Positions 31,409-42,548 are shown, numbered from the stretch's first letter. The stretch: DNA of 64,000 nucleotides from Leptospiraceae bacterium (GCA_026005135.1 BPKM01000005.1:1-64000), one strand, 5' to 3'. A program made the numbers and translations. Notes: generated by a model not told the origin, from the sequence alone.

Positions 31409-32383
31409 TTAATTATCATGATCAATATATTCAAAACCTAAATCATAAGCAAATTGTACAACTTCCCTATATTCTTCTTTTGTTATAGGACGATTAATTT
31501 CTTTATAAATATCTGGTCTTTTTAAAACCTTTGCATACGGTCTATATTGAGACATTATATTTATATATATCTTCTTTGAAATTTTAGATAAAAAATATAG
31601 GATTTTTTTAGAATCTTCTACGTATCCAGGCATTACAAGATGCCTTACAATTAATCCTTTTTTAGCTAATCCAAATTCATCGAACTTTATATCTCCTACT
31701 TGATGATACATTTCTAAAATCGCTTTTTTAGCTATTTCTGGATAATCTTCTGTTTTTAAATAACGACGAGCAAGTGATGGATCCCAAAATTTAAAATCTG
31801 GCATATAAATATCAATAATACCTTCTAATAATTTTAAAGAATCAATAGAAGAAAAAGCATTAGAATTATAAACTAAAGGAAGACTTAATCCCTTTGGAAT
31901 TGCTTCATAGATTGCAAATAGAATTTGAGGTATAACATGATCTGGACTTACAAAATTAATATTATGAACACCTTGATTTTGCAAATTTATCATAACATCC
32001 GCAAGTTGGACAGGTTCTAATTCTATTGCTTCGGGATCATCTAACTGGCTTATTTCAAAATTTTGACAAAATACACATCGTAAATTACATAAATTAAAAA
32101 AAATTGTTCCACTACCATTCCAACCTCTTAAAATATCTTCTTCTCCAAAATGAGCAAAATAAGACGAAACTTTTACTTTTTTTCCAATACGACAATATCC
32201 CAATTCTTCATTTCTATCAACATGACATTCCTGTGGGCATACATTACAATTCTTTAACATTTCTTCAGCTATTTGTATGCGATTTTGAAATTCCTTAAAA
32301 TGATTTTGATACAAATTTAAATATGCTGGTTTAAAGGATATTGATGAAATAATATTATCAAAAGATGTTTTAAAAAAAGGCAT
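31409..32383 (-). CDS. Radical SAM protein (PflA / AmmeMemoRadiSam-like)
   Basis: CNLRCVFCQN (CX3CX2C), N-terminal CNVCPQECHVDRNEELGYCRIG. Confidence 0.85.
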   Translation of the reverse strand: MPFFKTSFDNIISSISFKPAYLNLYQNHFKEFQNRIQIAEEMLKNCNVCPQECHVDRNEELGYCRIGKKVKVSSYFAHFGEEDILRGWNGSGTIFFNLCNLRCVFCQNFEISQLDDPEAIELEPVQLADVMINLQNQGVHNINFVSPDHVIPQILFAIYEAIPKGLSLPLVYNSNAFSSIDSLKLLEGIIDIYMPDFKFWDPSLARRYLKTEDYPEIAKKAILEMYHQVGDIKFDEFGLAKKGLIVRHLVMPGYVEDSKKILYFLSKISKKIYINIMSQYRPYAKVLKRPDIYKEINRPITKEEYREVVQFAYDLGFEYIDHDN

Positions 32384-32484
32384 ACCTAAGGAATTAAATT
32401 CATATAAAAATAGTCAAACATAATTCGATTTTTTTATAAAAATTTTTTACTTTTAGTATTATATACAATAAAATATAGATTTAT

Positions 32485-33384
32485 TTAATAAAAATAAACA
32501 TTTTTAAAATTATTTTTTAAAGCATAATTGTAAACAGAATCTAAATCATTTTTATTAACAGTTTGATTTATTTCTTTATACATTTGTTTTTTTAAAACTA
32601 AACCAGAAGGTATATAATTAGAATTAATTATAATACCAATTCCTAAGGAAATGGTTTTTAAATAATCAATAATTTTCAAATATTCTTCGGATAAATCAGG
32701 TAAAATCAATAAACGGATTATCAACCCTTTTTGAATAAATCCATTTTTGATTTCTAAGTCTCCCACCTGTTGATACATTTCTCTTACAGTTTCCTTTACA
32801 ATTTCTGGATAATATTGTTCTTTAAGATATAGTCGAGATAAATGTTCTGATATAAATTTAAAATCTGTAATATAAATCTGAATAAAATCTTTTAAAAAAT
32901 GAAGGGTAGATTGTAGTGCAAATCCATTTGATTCAAATATAATTGACTTTTTGATTTTTTGTATCTTTTTAATTGCATAATAAATAGCATATAAAGTATG
33001 AGGTATTAAATGATCCACATTTATTAGCTGTATTGCTTTTATATTTTTATTTTGAAAAAAATCTACTAAAAGCTCTCCATATTCATCTAAGGATATTTCA
33101 TTGTTATTATTTAAATAATGTTCATGATGGATTTGATAATCATAACAATATATACATCTTAAATTACAATGTTGAAAATAAATTTTTGCTATTTGTTTAT
33201 TATTAATAAAAAATTGATCGTTTTCTATGCTTGTTTTATATAATTTTGGTCTTATACCTGTATGACAATATGTTTTAGAACATTCCCATCGATTTATACG
33301 ACAATATCTATAACATCCCTCACAATCATTTAAAATCTTCAGGGCTTTTTTAAGTCTTTCTTCTATAGATTCATCAATTTTCAT
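32485..33384 (-). CDS. Radical SAM protein, diverged paralog of the neighbour
   Basis: CNLRCIYCYDYQ (CX3CX2C), N-terminal CEGCYRYCRINRWECSKTYCHTG. Confidence 0.8.
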   Translation of the reverse strand: MKIDESIEERLKKALKILNDCEGCYRYCRINRWECSKTYCHTGIRPKLYKTSIENDQFFINNKQIAKIYFQHCNLRCIYCYDYQIHHEHYLNNNNEISLDEYGELLVDFFQNKNIKAIQLINVDHLIPHTLYAIYYAIKKIQKIKKSIIFESNGFALQSTLHFLKDFIQIYITDFKFISEHLSRLYLKEQYYPEIVKETVREMYQQVGDLEIKNGFIQKGLIIRLLILPDLSEEYLKIIDYLKTISLGIGIIINSNYIPSGLVLKKQMYKEINQTVNKNDLDSVYNYALKNNFKNVYFY

Positions 33385-33432
33385 TAAAATATATTATAAT
33401 CTATTCAGAATAAAAAATCAATCTAAATTTTT

Positions 33433-34035
33433 TTATTCGAACGTTTTTTTAAAATCTTCTTTTATTGCATTTAATTGTTCTTCGTTAAAAAAACCAGTAT
33501 AATAATAAGCTGGATGAGTTACCTTAATTCCAGCTTTTTTAGTATTAAGAAATTCTTTTTGTTGCTCTTCATTTAATTTAAAAGTAATATATTGTACAGA
33601 AGAAATCCTTTCTCTATTAAATTGTTTATCATCAAATTCTCCTTTAATTTCCTCTAAGGTTCCATCTGACTTTTCATAGAGGAAAAAGACATGTTCATGT
33701 AAACCCACCAATTCTTTTAATTTATATTTTCTAAAAACCTCATCATCAATTTCTATTAATAATGTTACTTTTATTTCTCCTTTATCTGGAGCTAATTGAT
33801 TATATGTCTCTACTTCATGCAAAATAGCATTTTTTTCTGTAATACCTTCTGCTCTTAACATTTCTTGAATTTGATACCAAACTGTATCTTTATTTTCAAA
33901 CAAAAATGTAAAAAAATCTCCTAAATGAAATCTTCTTGGTGCTTTAATTTGAAAAATTCTTTCTCTTATTTCAGCTCTTTTTTGTATATATTCCTGATTT
34001 GGTATAATCTCTTCATAAGATACTTTATGTCCCAT
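33433..34035 (-). CDS. DUF3501 family protein
   Basis: EIIPNQEYIQKRAEIRERIFQIKAPRRFHLGDFFTFLFENKDTVWYQIQEMLRAEGI. Confidence 0.8.
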   Translation of the reverse strand: MGHKVSYEEIIPNQEYIQKRAEIRERIFQIKAPRRFHLGDFFTFLFENKDTVWYQIQEMLRAEGITEKNAILHEVETYNQLAPDKGEIKVTLLIEIDDEVFRKYKLKELVGLHEHVFFLYEKSDGTLEEIKGEFDDKQFNRERISSVQYITFKLNEEQQKEFLNTKKAGIKVTHPAYYYTGFFNEEQLNAIKEDFKKTFE

Positions 34036-34049
34036 TTTTACCTCCTTAT

Positions 34050-35429
34050 CTATTCTTTTATAGAGTTACTAAAACCACCTTCTTCAGGTGTTTTATATGC
34101 TTTTGCTAAAATTTGTATAGGATGCATTGGTAAATCCTGTAAACCTATTCCTTGTTTTAATTGAATTGCTGCTAAGGGACAATCTGTTGTTATATAATTT
34201 GCATTTTTTTGTTTTAATTGCTCAAAAGCCTTTTTCCCACATGCTAAACTTTCTTCAAAATGTTCTTTTTTCATTGACCAGGTACCATCATGTCCACTAC
34301 ATTCAGCAACAAAAGCAATCTGTGTATTAGGAATTTGTCGTATTAAATCACGCGAAGGAAAACCCTTCCATTGTGCACGTAAATGGCATGGGGCATGATA
34401 TGCGACAGATTCTGGCATACTCTTAAAGTCTTTGTTAAATTGATCCTGTTTTTTCAATTCCCATAAAAATTCATGTATATCCCTTGTTGCTTCTGCTATC
34501 TTTTTAGCCTTATTAGTCCAATCTTCTTGCTCATTCTGATTTTTACCAATTAAACCAGCATATAAAGGATATTCATGCTTTAATGTCATAGAACAGGTAG
34601 GATTAATAACAAGAATTTTATAACCCTGTTCTACATATGGAAGTAGATTCTTTATATTATTTTTCATCTTTTTTAATGCAAATTTTAAATCACCTGTATT
34701 TAAACCGGGCATACCACAACAATTTTGCTTAGGATGTTCAACATTACATTGATTTTTTTCCAATACAAATACCGCATCTTTACCAATATCTGGATTATTA
34801 TAATTTACGAAACAGGTAGAAAACAATACTACTTTATTTGTATTATTTTGATTTTGATTTTTCTTTTTATATTTTTTAAACCATTTCCCAAAGCTACTCA
34901 AATGAAATTCTGGCATCAATTTTTTTCTATGGATACCTAAAATTTTTTCGATTATAATACGATGAAAATTACTTCGAAAAGAATAATTTACAATTTTAGA
35001 AATTAAACCAGTATTTAATTTACCTGCTAAATCTGCATTTTCTAATATTTTGTCGCGAAACGAAATACCTTCTTCTTTTGCTTTTATATGTACTGCTCTT
35101 TGCATTAATGCAGGAAAATTTAAATTAAAAGCATGATTATCTTTATCCGTATAAGGACAATTTACATAACATAATTTACAATGATAACATTCTTCTATAA
35201 TTTTATTTTTATCCTCTTGCGTTAATTTATAAACATCACCATTGGCATACGAATCAAGTGCATTAAACAAAGTTGGAAAAGAAAAACAATAATTAAAACA
35301 CATTCTACAACCATGACAAATATCAAATGTTCTTAATAATTCTTTATCTAAAGATTCCCTATCCCAATATTTTGGATTTTTAGGATCGTAAATTGCATTT
35401 TCTAGATTTGTTTGTTGTATCATCTTCAT
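34050..35429 (-). CDS. 4Fe-4S (CCG-domain) oxidoreductase, GlpC/heterodisulfide-reductase-like
   Basis: CHGCRMCFNYC, CYHCKLCYVNCPY, CCG-type NCCGMPGL and APCHLRAQ. Confidence 0.85.
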   Translation of the reverse strand: MKMIQQTNLENAIYDPKNPKYWDRESLDKELLRTFDICHGCRMCFNYCFSFPTLFNALDSYANGDVYKLTQEDKNKIIEECYHCKLCYVNCPYTDKDNHAFNLNFPALMQRAVHIKAKEEGISFRDKILENADLAGKLNTGLISKIVNYSFRSNFHRIIIEKILGIHRKKLMPEFHLSSFGKWFKKYKKKNQNQNNTNKVVLFSTCFVNYNNPDIGKDAVFVLEKNQCNVEHPKQNCCGMPGLNTGDLKFALKKMKNNIKNLLPYVEQGYKILVINPTCSMTLKHEYPLYAGLIGKNQNEQEDWTNKAKKIAEATRDIHEFLWELKKQDQFNKDFKSMPESVAYHAPCHLRAQWKGFPSRDLIRQIPNTQIAFVAECSGHDGTWSMKKEHFEESLACGKKAFEQLKQKNANYITTDCPLAAIQLKQGIGLQDLPMHPIQILAKAYKTPEEGGFSNSIKE

Positions 35430-35447
35430 TCTCCTTAAAGAGATAAA

Positions 35448-35469
35448 AAAGGAGCATTTTCGCTCCTTT
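35448..35469 (-). terminator. Rho-independent terminator after rubrerythrin gene
   Basis: Minus-strand hairpin aaaggagc-gaaaat-gctccttt followed by T-rich tract. Confidence 0.8.
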
Positions 35470-35474
35470 AAAAT

Positions 35475-35894
35475 TTATGTTATACTTTTTAAAGCCTGTT
35501 CAAATCTTCCTGCATGAGATTTTTCTGCTTTTGCTAAGGTCTCAAACCAATCGGCAATTTCTGGGAATCCTTCTTCTCTTGCTGTTTTAGCCATTCCTGG
35601 ATACATATCTGTGTATTCGTATGTTTCTCCAGCAACTGCACTTTTTAAGTTGTTTATAGTATCGCCAAATGGTAAATCAGTAGCAGGATCACCTACTTGT
35701 TTTAAGTATTCTAAATGACCATGAGCATGTCCTGTTTCTCCTTCTGCTGTATCGCGAAATAAACCAGCTATATCTGGGTAGCCTTCTATATCTGCAATTT
35801 TAGCAAAATATAAATATCTTCTATTTGCCATTGATTCACCAGCAAATGCATGTTTTAAATTTTCATGAGTTTTGGTTCCTTTGAGTTTTGCCAT
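35475..35894 (-). CDS. Rubrerythrin family protein
   Basis: NLKHAFAGESMANRRYLYFAKIAD, GETGHAHGHLEYL, SHAGRFEQAL; SD ggagg upstream. Confidence 0.9.
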   Translation of the reverse strand: MAKLKGTKTHENLKHAFAGESMANRRYLYFAKIADIEGYPDIAGLFRDTAEGETGHAHGHLEYLKQVGDPATDLPFGDTINNLKSAVAGETYEYTDMYPGMAKTAREEGFPEIADWFETLAKAEKSHAGRFEQALKSIT

Positions 35895-36034
35895 ATCTTC
35901 CTCCTTAATTTTTTTAATTTAATAATTTTCGAATATTTAAAAATATTCTATTTTTAGAATAATTTTATATATGATATTGGCAATATTTTTTTCCCAATAA
36001 TATAAAAAAAAATTTTATTTTGAGACACAATCTC

Positions 36035-36160
36035 AATAATTTTATATTACTAACATATATTTAAAAATTCAATAGTTTTTTCATAACACGAAAAATTATC
36101 TAAGAATATTGATAAATATTTTTCTAAATTGCGAATAATTAACTTTTATGCAACAGAGCC
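36035..36160 (+). repeat. Repeat R1 copy A (IS-end-like, ends ttttatgcaacagagcc)
   Basis: Aligns by eye with 39475-39598 and 50864-50976. Confidence 0.65.
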
Positions 36161-36230
36161 TTCTAAAAAGAAAAAAAAGAAATAATTTATAATTATAGGA
36201 TTTTATTTAATTATAATTAATATTTTATAT

Positions 36231-38078
36231 TTATTCTTTGTATTTTTTCGTTCTCTCTTGAATACGTTTCGTTTTAATTTCTTCTAATATATAATTTAAG
36301 AACGTATCAATTTCCCATTCTTTTTGTTCACCTGTAAAGTAATTTCGAACATTGATTATATGATTATTTTTTTCTCTCTCTCCAATTACTATCATATAAG
36401 GTATTTTCATTTTTTCAGAATTACGAATCCTTTTTGCCAGAGTTTCTTCTATTTCGATATGAACGCGCAATTTATGTTTTCTAAATATATCTTTTAACTC
36501 ATTACAATAATCTAAAAAGACTTCACTTACTGGAAGAATTCGAATTTGTTCAGGTGCTAACCACGTAGGGAAAGCACCAGCAAAATGCTCAATTAAAAAA
36601 CCTACAAAACGTTCATGAGTTCCAAGAGGACTTCTATGAATACAAACTGGTCTCTTAAAAGAACCATCTTTATCTACATATTTTAAATCAAATTTTTCTG
36701 GCATAAATAAATCAAGCTGGCAGGTACTTGCAGTAAAAACCTTACCAATAGAACTTTTAATCTGAAAATCTACTTTAGGACCATAAAATGCAGCCCCATC
36801 ATATTCTACTACATAATCAACACCAGATATTTCCATTGCTTTTCTTGTTAATGCCTCTGCTTTTTGCCACATTTCTTCATTACCATGATATTTTGTATTT
36901 TTTGGATTTCTTAATGCTAATTCCATCCAGTAATCTTTAATACCTAAAATATCATAATAATATTTATGTAATTCTATTACTTTCACAAATTCTTCTACTG
37001 CTTGTTCTTCTGTACAATAAATATGTGCATCATTCATAGTCATTGACCTAACACGCATTAATCCAAATAATGCTCCAGAATCCTCGTATCTATGACATAT
37101 CCCATATTCTGCTAACCGCAAAGGTAATTCTCTATAACTTCTTGGACGCATTGCGAAAATTGTATGATGGAAAGGACAATTCATAGGTTTAATATAATAT
37201 TTTTCACCATCATCTAATTCCATTGGAGGAAACATATGTTCTTTATAATGTGGTAAATGTTCACTTGTATAAAATAAATCTTCCTTTGTTACAATAGGTG
37301 TTGTAACTCTTTGATATCCCCATTCTTCTTCTGTTTCTTTCGCCCATTTTTCTAATTCATCTTTTATTATATATCCTCTGGGTAACCAGATAATTAAACC
37401 AGGTCCTATTTTTTCAGAAGTAGTATAGATTTCTAATTCTTGACCCAATTTTCTATGATCTCTCTTTTTCGCTTCCTCCATCATTTTTTCATAGTTATTT
37501 AATTCTTCCTGAGTATCGAATAATAAACCGTAAATTCTTTGTAATTGAGGACCATTTTTATCACCTTTCCAATAAGCACCAGATACAGATACTAGTTTAA
37601 AGGCACCTATTTCGCCTGTATGATTTACATGAGGTCCATTACACATATCAATAAAAAATTCTTTTTTACCATCAGGAGTTACATTCTTATAGAAGGATAA
37701 TTCTTTCTCTCCTTGTTTCTTTAATTCTAAAGCCATCTCCACTTTAAAATCTTCTCCTTGTTCCTTTAAAAATTCAATGGCTTCATCAATAGGCATAGTA
37801 AATCGTACAAATTTTTGTCTTTGTTTTACTATATGCTTCATTTTCTTTTCTAATTCCTTTAGTTCTTCTTCTTTTAATGGTGGATCTACTAATACATCAT
37901 AAAAAAAACCATTTTCTGTATCTGGTCCTATTGCTAATTTAACATTATTTCTTATTTGTTTTAATGCTTGTGCTAAAATATGTGCAGCACTATGACGTTT
38001 AGTTGATACTGGAATTCTTTCTTTTCCTTGTTTTTGTTGATTTTCTTTTTTTTTCCTCTTGATTTTTAATATTATCAT
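36231..38078 (-). CDS. thrS: Threonyl-tRNA synthetase, short form; likely true start at 38094 in another frame, upstream of an A9 tract
   Basis: RHSAAHILAQAL, MNCPFHHTIF, class II aaRS motifs, VCIHRSPLGTHERFVGFLIEH. Confidence 0.9.
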   Translation of the reverse strand: MIILKIKRKKKENQQKQGKERIPVSTKRHSAAHILAQALKQIRNNVKLAIGPDTENGFFYDVLVDPPLKEEELKELEKKMKHIVKQRQKFVRFTMPIDEAIEFLKEQGEDFKVEMALELKKQGEKELSFYKNVTPDGKKEFFIDMCNGPHVNHTGEIGAFKLVSVSGAYWKGDKNGPQLQRIYGLLFDTQEELNNYEKMMEEAKKRDHRKLGQELEIYTTSEKIGPGLIIWLPRGYIIKDELEKWAKETEEEWGYQRVTTPIVTKEDLFYTSEHLPHYKEHMFPPMELDDGEKYYIKPMNCPFHHTIFAMRPRSYRELPLRLAEYGICHRYEDSGALFGLMRVRSMTMNDAHIYCTEEQAVEEFVKVIELHKYYYDILGIKDYWMELALRNPKNTKYHGNEEMWQKAEALTRKAMEISGVDYVVEYDGAAFYGPKVDFQIKSSIGKVFTASTCQLDLFMPEKFDLKYVDKDGSFKRPVCIHRSPLGTHERFVGFLIEHFAGAFPTWLAPEQIRILPVSEVFLDYCNELKDIFRKHKLRVHIEIEETLAKRIRNSEKMKIPYMIVIGEREKNNHIINVRNYFTGEQKEWEIDTFLNYILEEIKTKRIQERTKKYKE

Positions 38079-38458
38079 TTAAATCAGTTTTCATAATTAC
38101 ATCTCCTATATTTAAAATTATGAATTTTTTTTATAACGTATTTTGTAAAGTTTGTTAAAATTCTTATTTTAATAAAATCTTTATTTTTCCTTAATCGAGT
38201 AATTTTTTTGATATTATATACTGGAACAAGAACATAATAAATTTATCATTAATTATAAATATAAATAAGCATTTTATATGTTATTGATTATTTTTAATCA
38301 TTCAAGTCATATCCATTTATTGATTTATATTAGGCATTTTATTAATACAAAATACCATAAATTAATCATTGTTAATATATTTATGATTAATATTAATCAT
38401 ATATTTTTTAATAGTTATTATTTATAATCACTTTATTATAATTATGATTCAATAATAA

Positions 38459-38674
38459 TCATATTTCATATTTATTTTTTACCGTACATTTTGGACAAAC
38501 AATATAAACCTCTCCTTTTACTCTGGTTCCTTTGGCTGTTTTTATTTTTCCAGTTGCAACAAATTCAAAATCTAATCCTTCTGGAACGTAATGTCCTGCC
38601 CCATACTTAGCAGTTCCTTTCATTTCATATCCACAAGCATGACATTTTACTTTTAATCTTATTACTTCTGCCAT
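38459..38674 (-). CDS. Small zinc-ribbon protein
   Basis: Two CX2C knuckles (CHACGYEMKG, CPKCTVKNKYEI). Confidence 0.6.
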   Translation of the reverse strand: MAEVIRLKVKCHACGYEMKGTAKYGAGHYVPEGLDFEFVATGKIKTAKGTRVKGEVYIVCPKCTVKNKYEI

Positions 38675-39360
38675 AATTAAATTTATAATTATTTATAATT
38701 ATATTGTCAAATTTTTTATCTTTCATACATGAGCTATAATAATTATTTTAAAAATGATTTATTATAAATTGCAAGTATATAACCAAAATTTTATTTATAT
38801 TATATGCAATTATGGCATACATATATAATAATTCAATATATATGCCATTTTGTCATCAATAAATATTTATCTTTTATATGATTAATTTTTAGTCCAAATG
38901 ATTTTATTTTATTATGCAAATAAAACCATAAATCCAAATATATCTTAAAGATTTACCCTACCCTTCTATGTTTTTAGCATTTTATTTGAAAATTATATTA
39001 TTATAAATATATGCTTTATAATTGTTAAAAATTTAACATATAATCACTTTAAATCATAGATTATTGATTATATTGTAGATATATATAGAACACATAAAAC
39101 TCGACAAATTTATAACATCTAGAATGAAAGAAATAATATAGTTTTAATTTTAATACTATGTTAAAAAATTAACAGTTTTATTTTGGGCTTTTTAAATTTA
39201 TTAATTTATAAAAGTAATGGTATATTATAAAGTTTTATCTATATAAAAATTCATTTAAAACTAAAAAGTGTTATATATATATCAGTAACTAAAACATATC
39301 AAAATAACAAATTTTAAATTTTTTGTATTATAATAGAAAAATTCTTATTATTATATTTTC

Positions 39361-39397
<37 letters not shown>

Positions 39398-39474
39398 AAA
39401 TAAAATAAAGAATTTTAGCTGACTTTGATGCATAACTCTCATTTAAAATGAAATTTTTTATAAAATCAAAATTT

Positions 39475-39598
39475 CTTTCAAATATTACTATCATATGTTT
39501 AAAAATACAATTCGTTATTATATCACGAAAAATTTCTTAACCAATATTAGTAAACATTTTAATAAATAGTAAATAATTGATTTTTATGCAACAGAGCC
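39475..39598 (+). repeat. Repeat R1 copy B
   Basis: Aligned by eye: aatattactatcatat...aaataattgatttttatgcaacagagcc. Confidence 0.65.
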
Positions 39599-39661
39599 AT
39601 TTTAGCTCAAAGCTTGAATTAAATTAATAGAAATATTTATGATTTTTTAGATTTTCCTTTT

Positions 39662-40003
39662 TTAGGGGATTTCTTTTTCAGAAGGTATCGCTTGTTTTTT
39701 AGATTTTTCTATTTCCTTTTTCATTTTTTGTTCTTCTTTTTTTTGATTTAATCGCTCTTCTCTTTTTACCATGTATATATAATGTTTTACGTATTGAGTA
39801 TATGGTTCTGGAACTTTTGAAGCATCAAATGATAAAGGAGATTCTAATAAATCTTTAACCATTTGAGCAGGAATATCTTCTTTTTCTGAAGAAACCAAGA
39901 TTTCTAATTTATTACAGATTTCTTTATCATTTACTTCTCGTATTAACTTTTTCATTGCATATAAAAGTTTTTGAACACCTTGATTATTCTTAGAAACAGC
40001 CAT
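39662..40003 (-). CDS. Hypothetical protein, 113 aa
   Basis: ORF with Lys-rich C-terminus, plausible SD (ggga) upstream. Confidence 0.5.
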   Translation of the reverse strand: MAVSKNNQGVQKLLYAMKKLIREVNDKEICNKLEILVSSEKEDIPAQMVKDLLESPLSFDASKVPEPYTQYVKHYIYMVKREERLNQKKEEQKMKKEIEKSKKQAIPSEKEIP

Positions 40004-40393
40004 ACTATCTCCCTTCCCTATTTTATATATCCATTTTTTTAATTATTTCGAATCATTCTACTTTTTTTTAAAGCTATTTTATACTATCCTTTGGTTATAT
40101 CTCCCTATAAGAAATAAATTCTTGTTATTTCTTTTTATAAAACAGGATAGTTTATTTAATGAATTATTTTGTGGAAATAAATGTATATTAACTGCTGCCA
40201 TATCAAAATTTCTCTGTATAGGATAATGAAAAATAATATTATTGTTAATATTTTTTAAAAACTTATTACAATAACAATGACTATTATCAGTTACATATTG
40301 TCTTATATCATTATTTTTATTTTCTTTACTATCTACATTATATATCCTCTTATGAACTATATATAGCTTATAATAACGTTCAAAAGACTAAAT

Positions 40394-40915
40394 TTAGTAT
40401 TCCCAGAAACAAACATAAAATAAACCTATTATATTATAACTATCCATAACATTAGTTTTGTTTGTATAAAAACGAAAATTGCTATTTCGAAATATTATTA
40501 AATTACTAATGCTATTTTTTAGCATATAACTACTATTAATATAATTATTTTTATTATATGATTTATTAGAATAAAATTTTCCTGATGAGATTTGTATTTT
40601 ATTTTTCTTGTTTGATCGTATTGTATTTTGAATCTTCTTTACAAAGTGCTCATAAAACTCATTTTTAGGAATATTATTTTTAATATCAATCGTTCTTTTT
40701 ATTTTTAAAACAGATTTTTCTTTTATTTTCTTATTAGGATTTAACAATACATTATTATATTTATTATGTTTATTATAGAATAGACTTGCTGTAATTTTAT
40801 TCTGGATAATAATTGAATTAGCTTCATTAAGTAAATCTACTTTGATTTGTATAGCATTTAAACTTAATGTATAAAAAAATATTAATATTATAAAATAAAT
40901 CCCTTTTTTTACCAT
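40394..40915 (-). CDS. Hypothetical exported protein
   Basis: N-terminal signal-like segment MVKKGIYFIILIFFYTLSLNA. Confidence 0.35.
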   Translation of the reverse strand: MVKKGIYFIILIFFYTLSLNAIQIKVDLLNEANSIIIQNKITASLFYNKHNKYNNVLLNPNKKIKEKSVLKIKRTIDIKNNIPKNEFYEHFVKKIQNTIRSNKKNKIQISSGKFYSNKSYNKNNYINSSYMLKNSISNLIIFRNSNFRFYTNKTNVMDSYNIIGLFYVCFWEY

Positions 40916-41392
40916 AATATTGCACTAAAATTATGCATATTTACTATATTGCAAGCAAAATTTTGCTTTTTGATTCAAAAATAACTTAATATATGTATAG
41001 TCATTAAATAATTCATTTCTATATAAATTTAAATTATCTTTAAGAAATTTACGCTTAGTTGATAATTTATTATTTATCTCTAACACTAATAATCCAATAT
41101 ATACTTTTATTAACTTTCTTTTAATAAGAAAGAACTTTTTCTCTATCCTGATTTTTTATATTTATTTCAATTATTGTACCAACCTTCTTAGATAAATATT
41201 TTAATTTATCTTACATCATAATAATATTAGCATATACCATTTATTAAATCATATAAATGTTTATAGTTTAACAGAAAAATAATAGTTAAATAAAGTTAAT
41301 AATTCCTTCGTAAAATTTTTAATGCAATAATTATAATAATAGTCTTATTTTTTTAATTAATTTAATAAAAAGTTTTTTAAGAATTTATTCTA

Positions 41393-42548
41393 CAGACATT
41401 ACGCAACTTTAAAGGAAATTTAGAAAAAAATGATTGAATCTATATCTTTTTGTGATAAAATTTTATTTTATGAAAGATCCCTATATTTTTGAGTTATTAC
41501 GAAATTTTATATTAGTATCAAATGATTATATAAACGCTACTACATTATCACTTGTTCTGGATAGGAAAATTAGTCATGATAGAATTACCCGTTTTCTGAA
41601 TCAGGAAGAATTAAGTTATAAACAAGTATGGAAATGGGCAAAGCCATATGTCAAAAAAATAAATGAACGAAATGCTGTATTAATTGTTGATGATACTATT
41701 ATAGAAAAACCTTATTCTTCAGAAAATTCTATCGTTGGATATTATTGGAGTAGCACGAAGAATAGAACAGTAAAAGGGATTCAGATGTTAAGTCTTACTT
41801 ATTTAGGAAAACATAATCAACATATTCCCATAGATGTAAGAATTGTAGAAAGAGAAAAATATTTTGATGAGAAAAAAGGAAAAGAGTGTTATAAAATTAT
41901 TAAAAATAAAAATGAACTTTTTAGAGAGATGGTATTAGGAGCAATACAAAAAAACCTCCTATTTTCCTTTATTTTAGGGGATATTTGGTTTGGTTCATCT
42001 CAAAATATGAATTATACAAAAAAGAAATTAAAAAGGAATTTTATTTTTCCTCTACAACGGGATCGTTTAGAGAGAAAGGAAGATTTTATGCAAAATGGGA
42101 ATGGACACGAATAGGTGATTTACAATTTGAAGATAATGAGGAAAAAATTTTATTTATAAAAGGAGTTAGTTTTCCAGTAAAAGTAATAAAAACAAAAAAA
42201 AGAAATTCAGATGGAACTGAAAGTGTTCATTATCTTTGTTGTAGTCACTTAGGAGTGTCCAGAGAGAAAATAATCGAAACCTACCAGAAAAGGTGGGCGA
42301 TAGAAGAATATCATAAATCTTTAAAGCAAAATTTAAACATAGAAAAATCACCTCAAAAAAAAAAGCGTAGTCAGATGAATTTTATCTATGTTGTAATTGC
42401 TGCTTATATTTTTTTGGAAAAGTTAAGAATGCAAATGCATTTAAGTCATTTTAATATTAAAAGGGACTTTTTTATTAAATCATTTCCTATACATCTATTA
42501 AAATGTTAAAAATTATTATATAATTTATTTACTTTTGCGTAATGTCTG
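41393..42548 (+). mobile_element. Insertion sequence, about 1.16 kb, 14-bp perfect TIRs (cagacattacgcaa) with 6-bp target duplication attcta
   Basis: IRL 41393-41406, IRR 42535-42548 (ttgcgtaatgtctg); direct repeats attcta at 41387-41392 and 42549-42554. Confidence 0.9.
41434..42509 (+). pseudogene. DDE transposase (IS4/IS701-like), split by a frameshift near 42075-42090
   Basis: ORF 41434-42114 (LIVDDTIIEKPYS, LGDIWFGSSQNM) continues in -1 frame in ORF 41985-42509 (YQKRWAIEEYHKSLKQNLNIEKSP). Confidence 0.8.
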
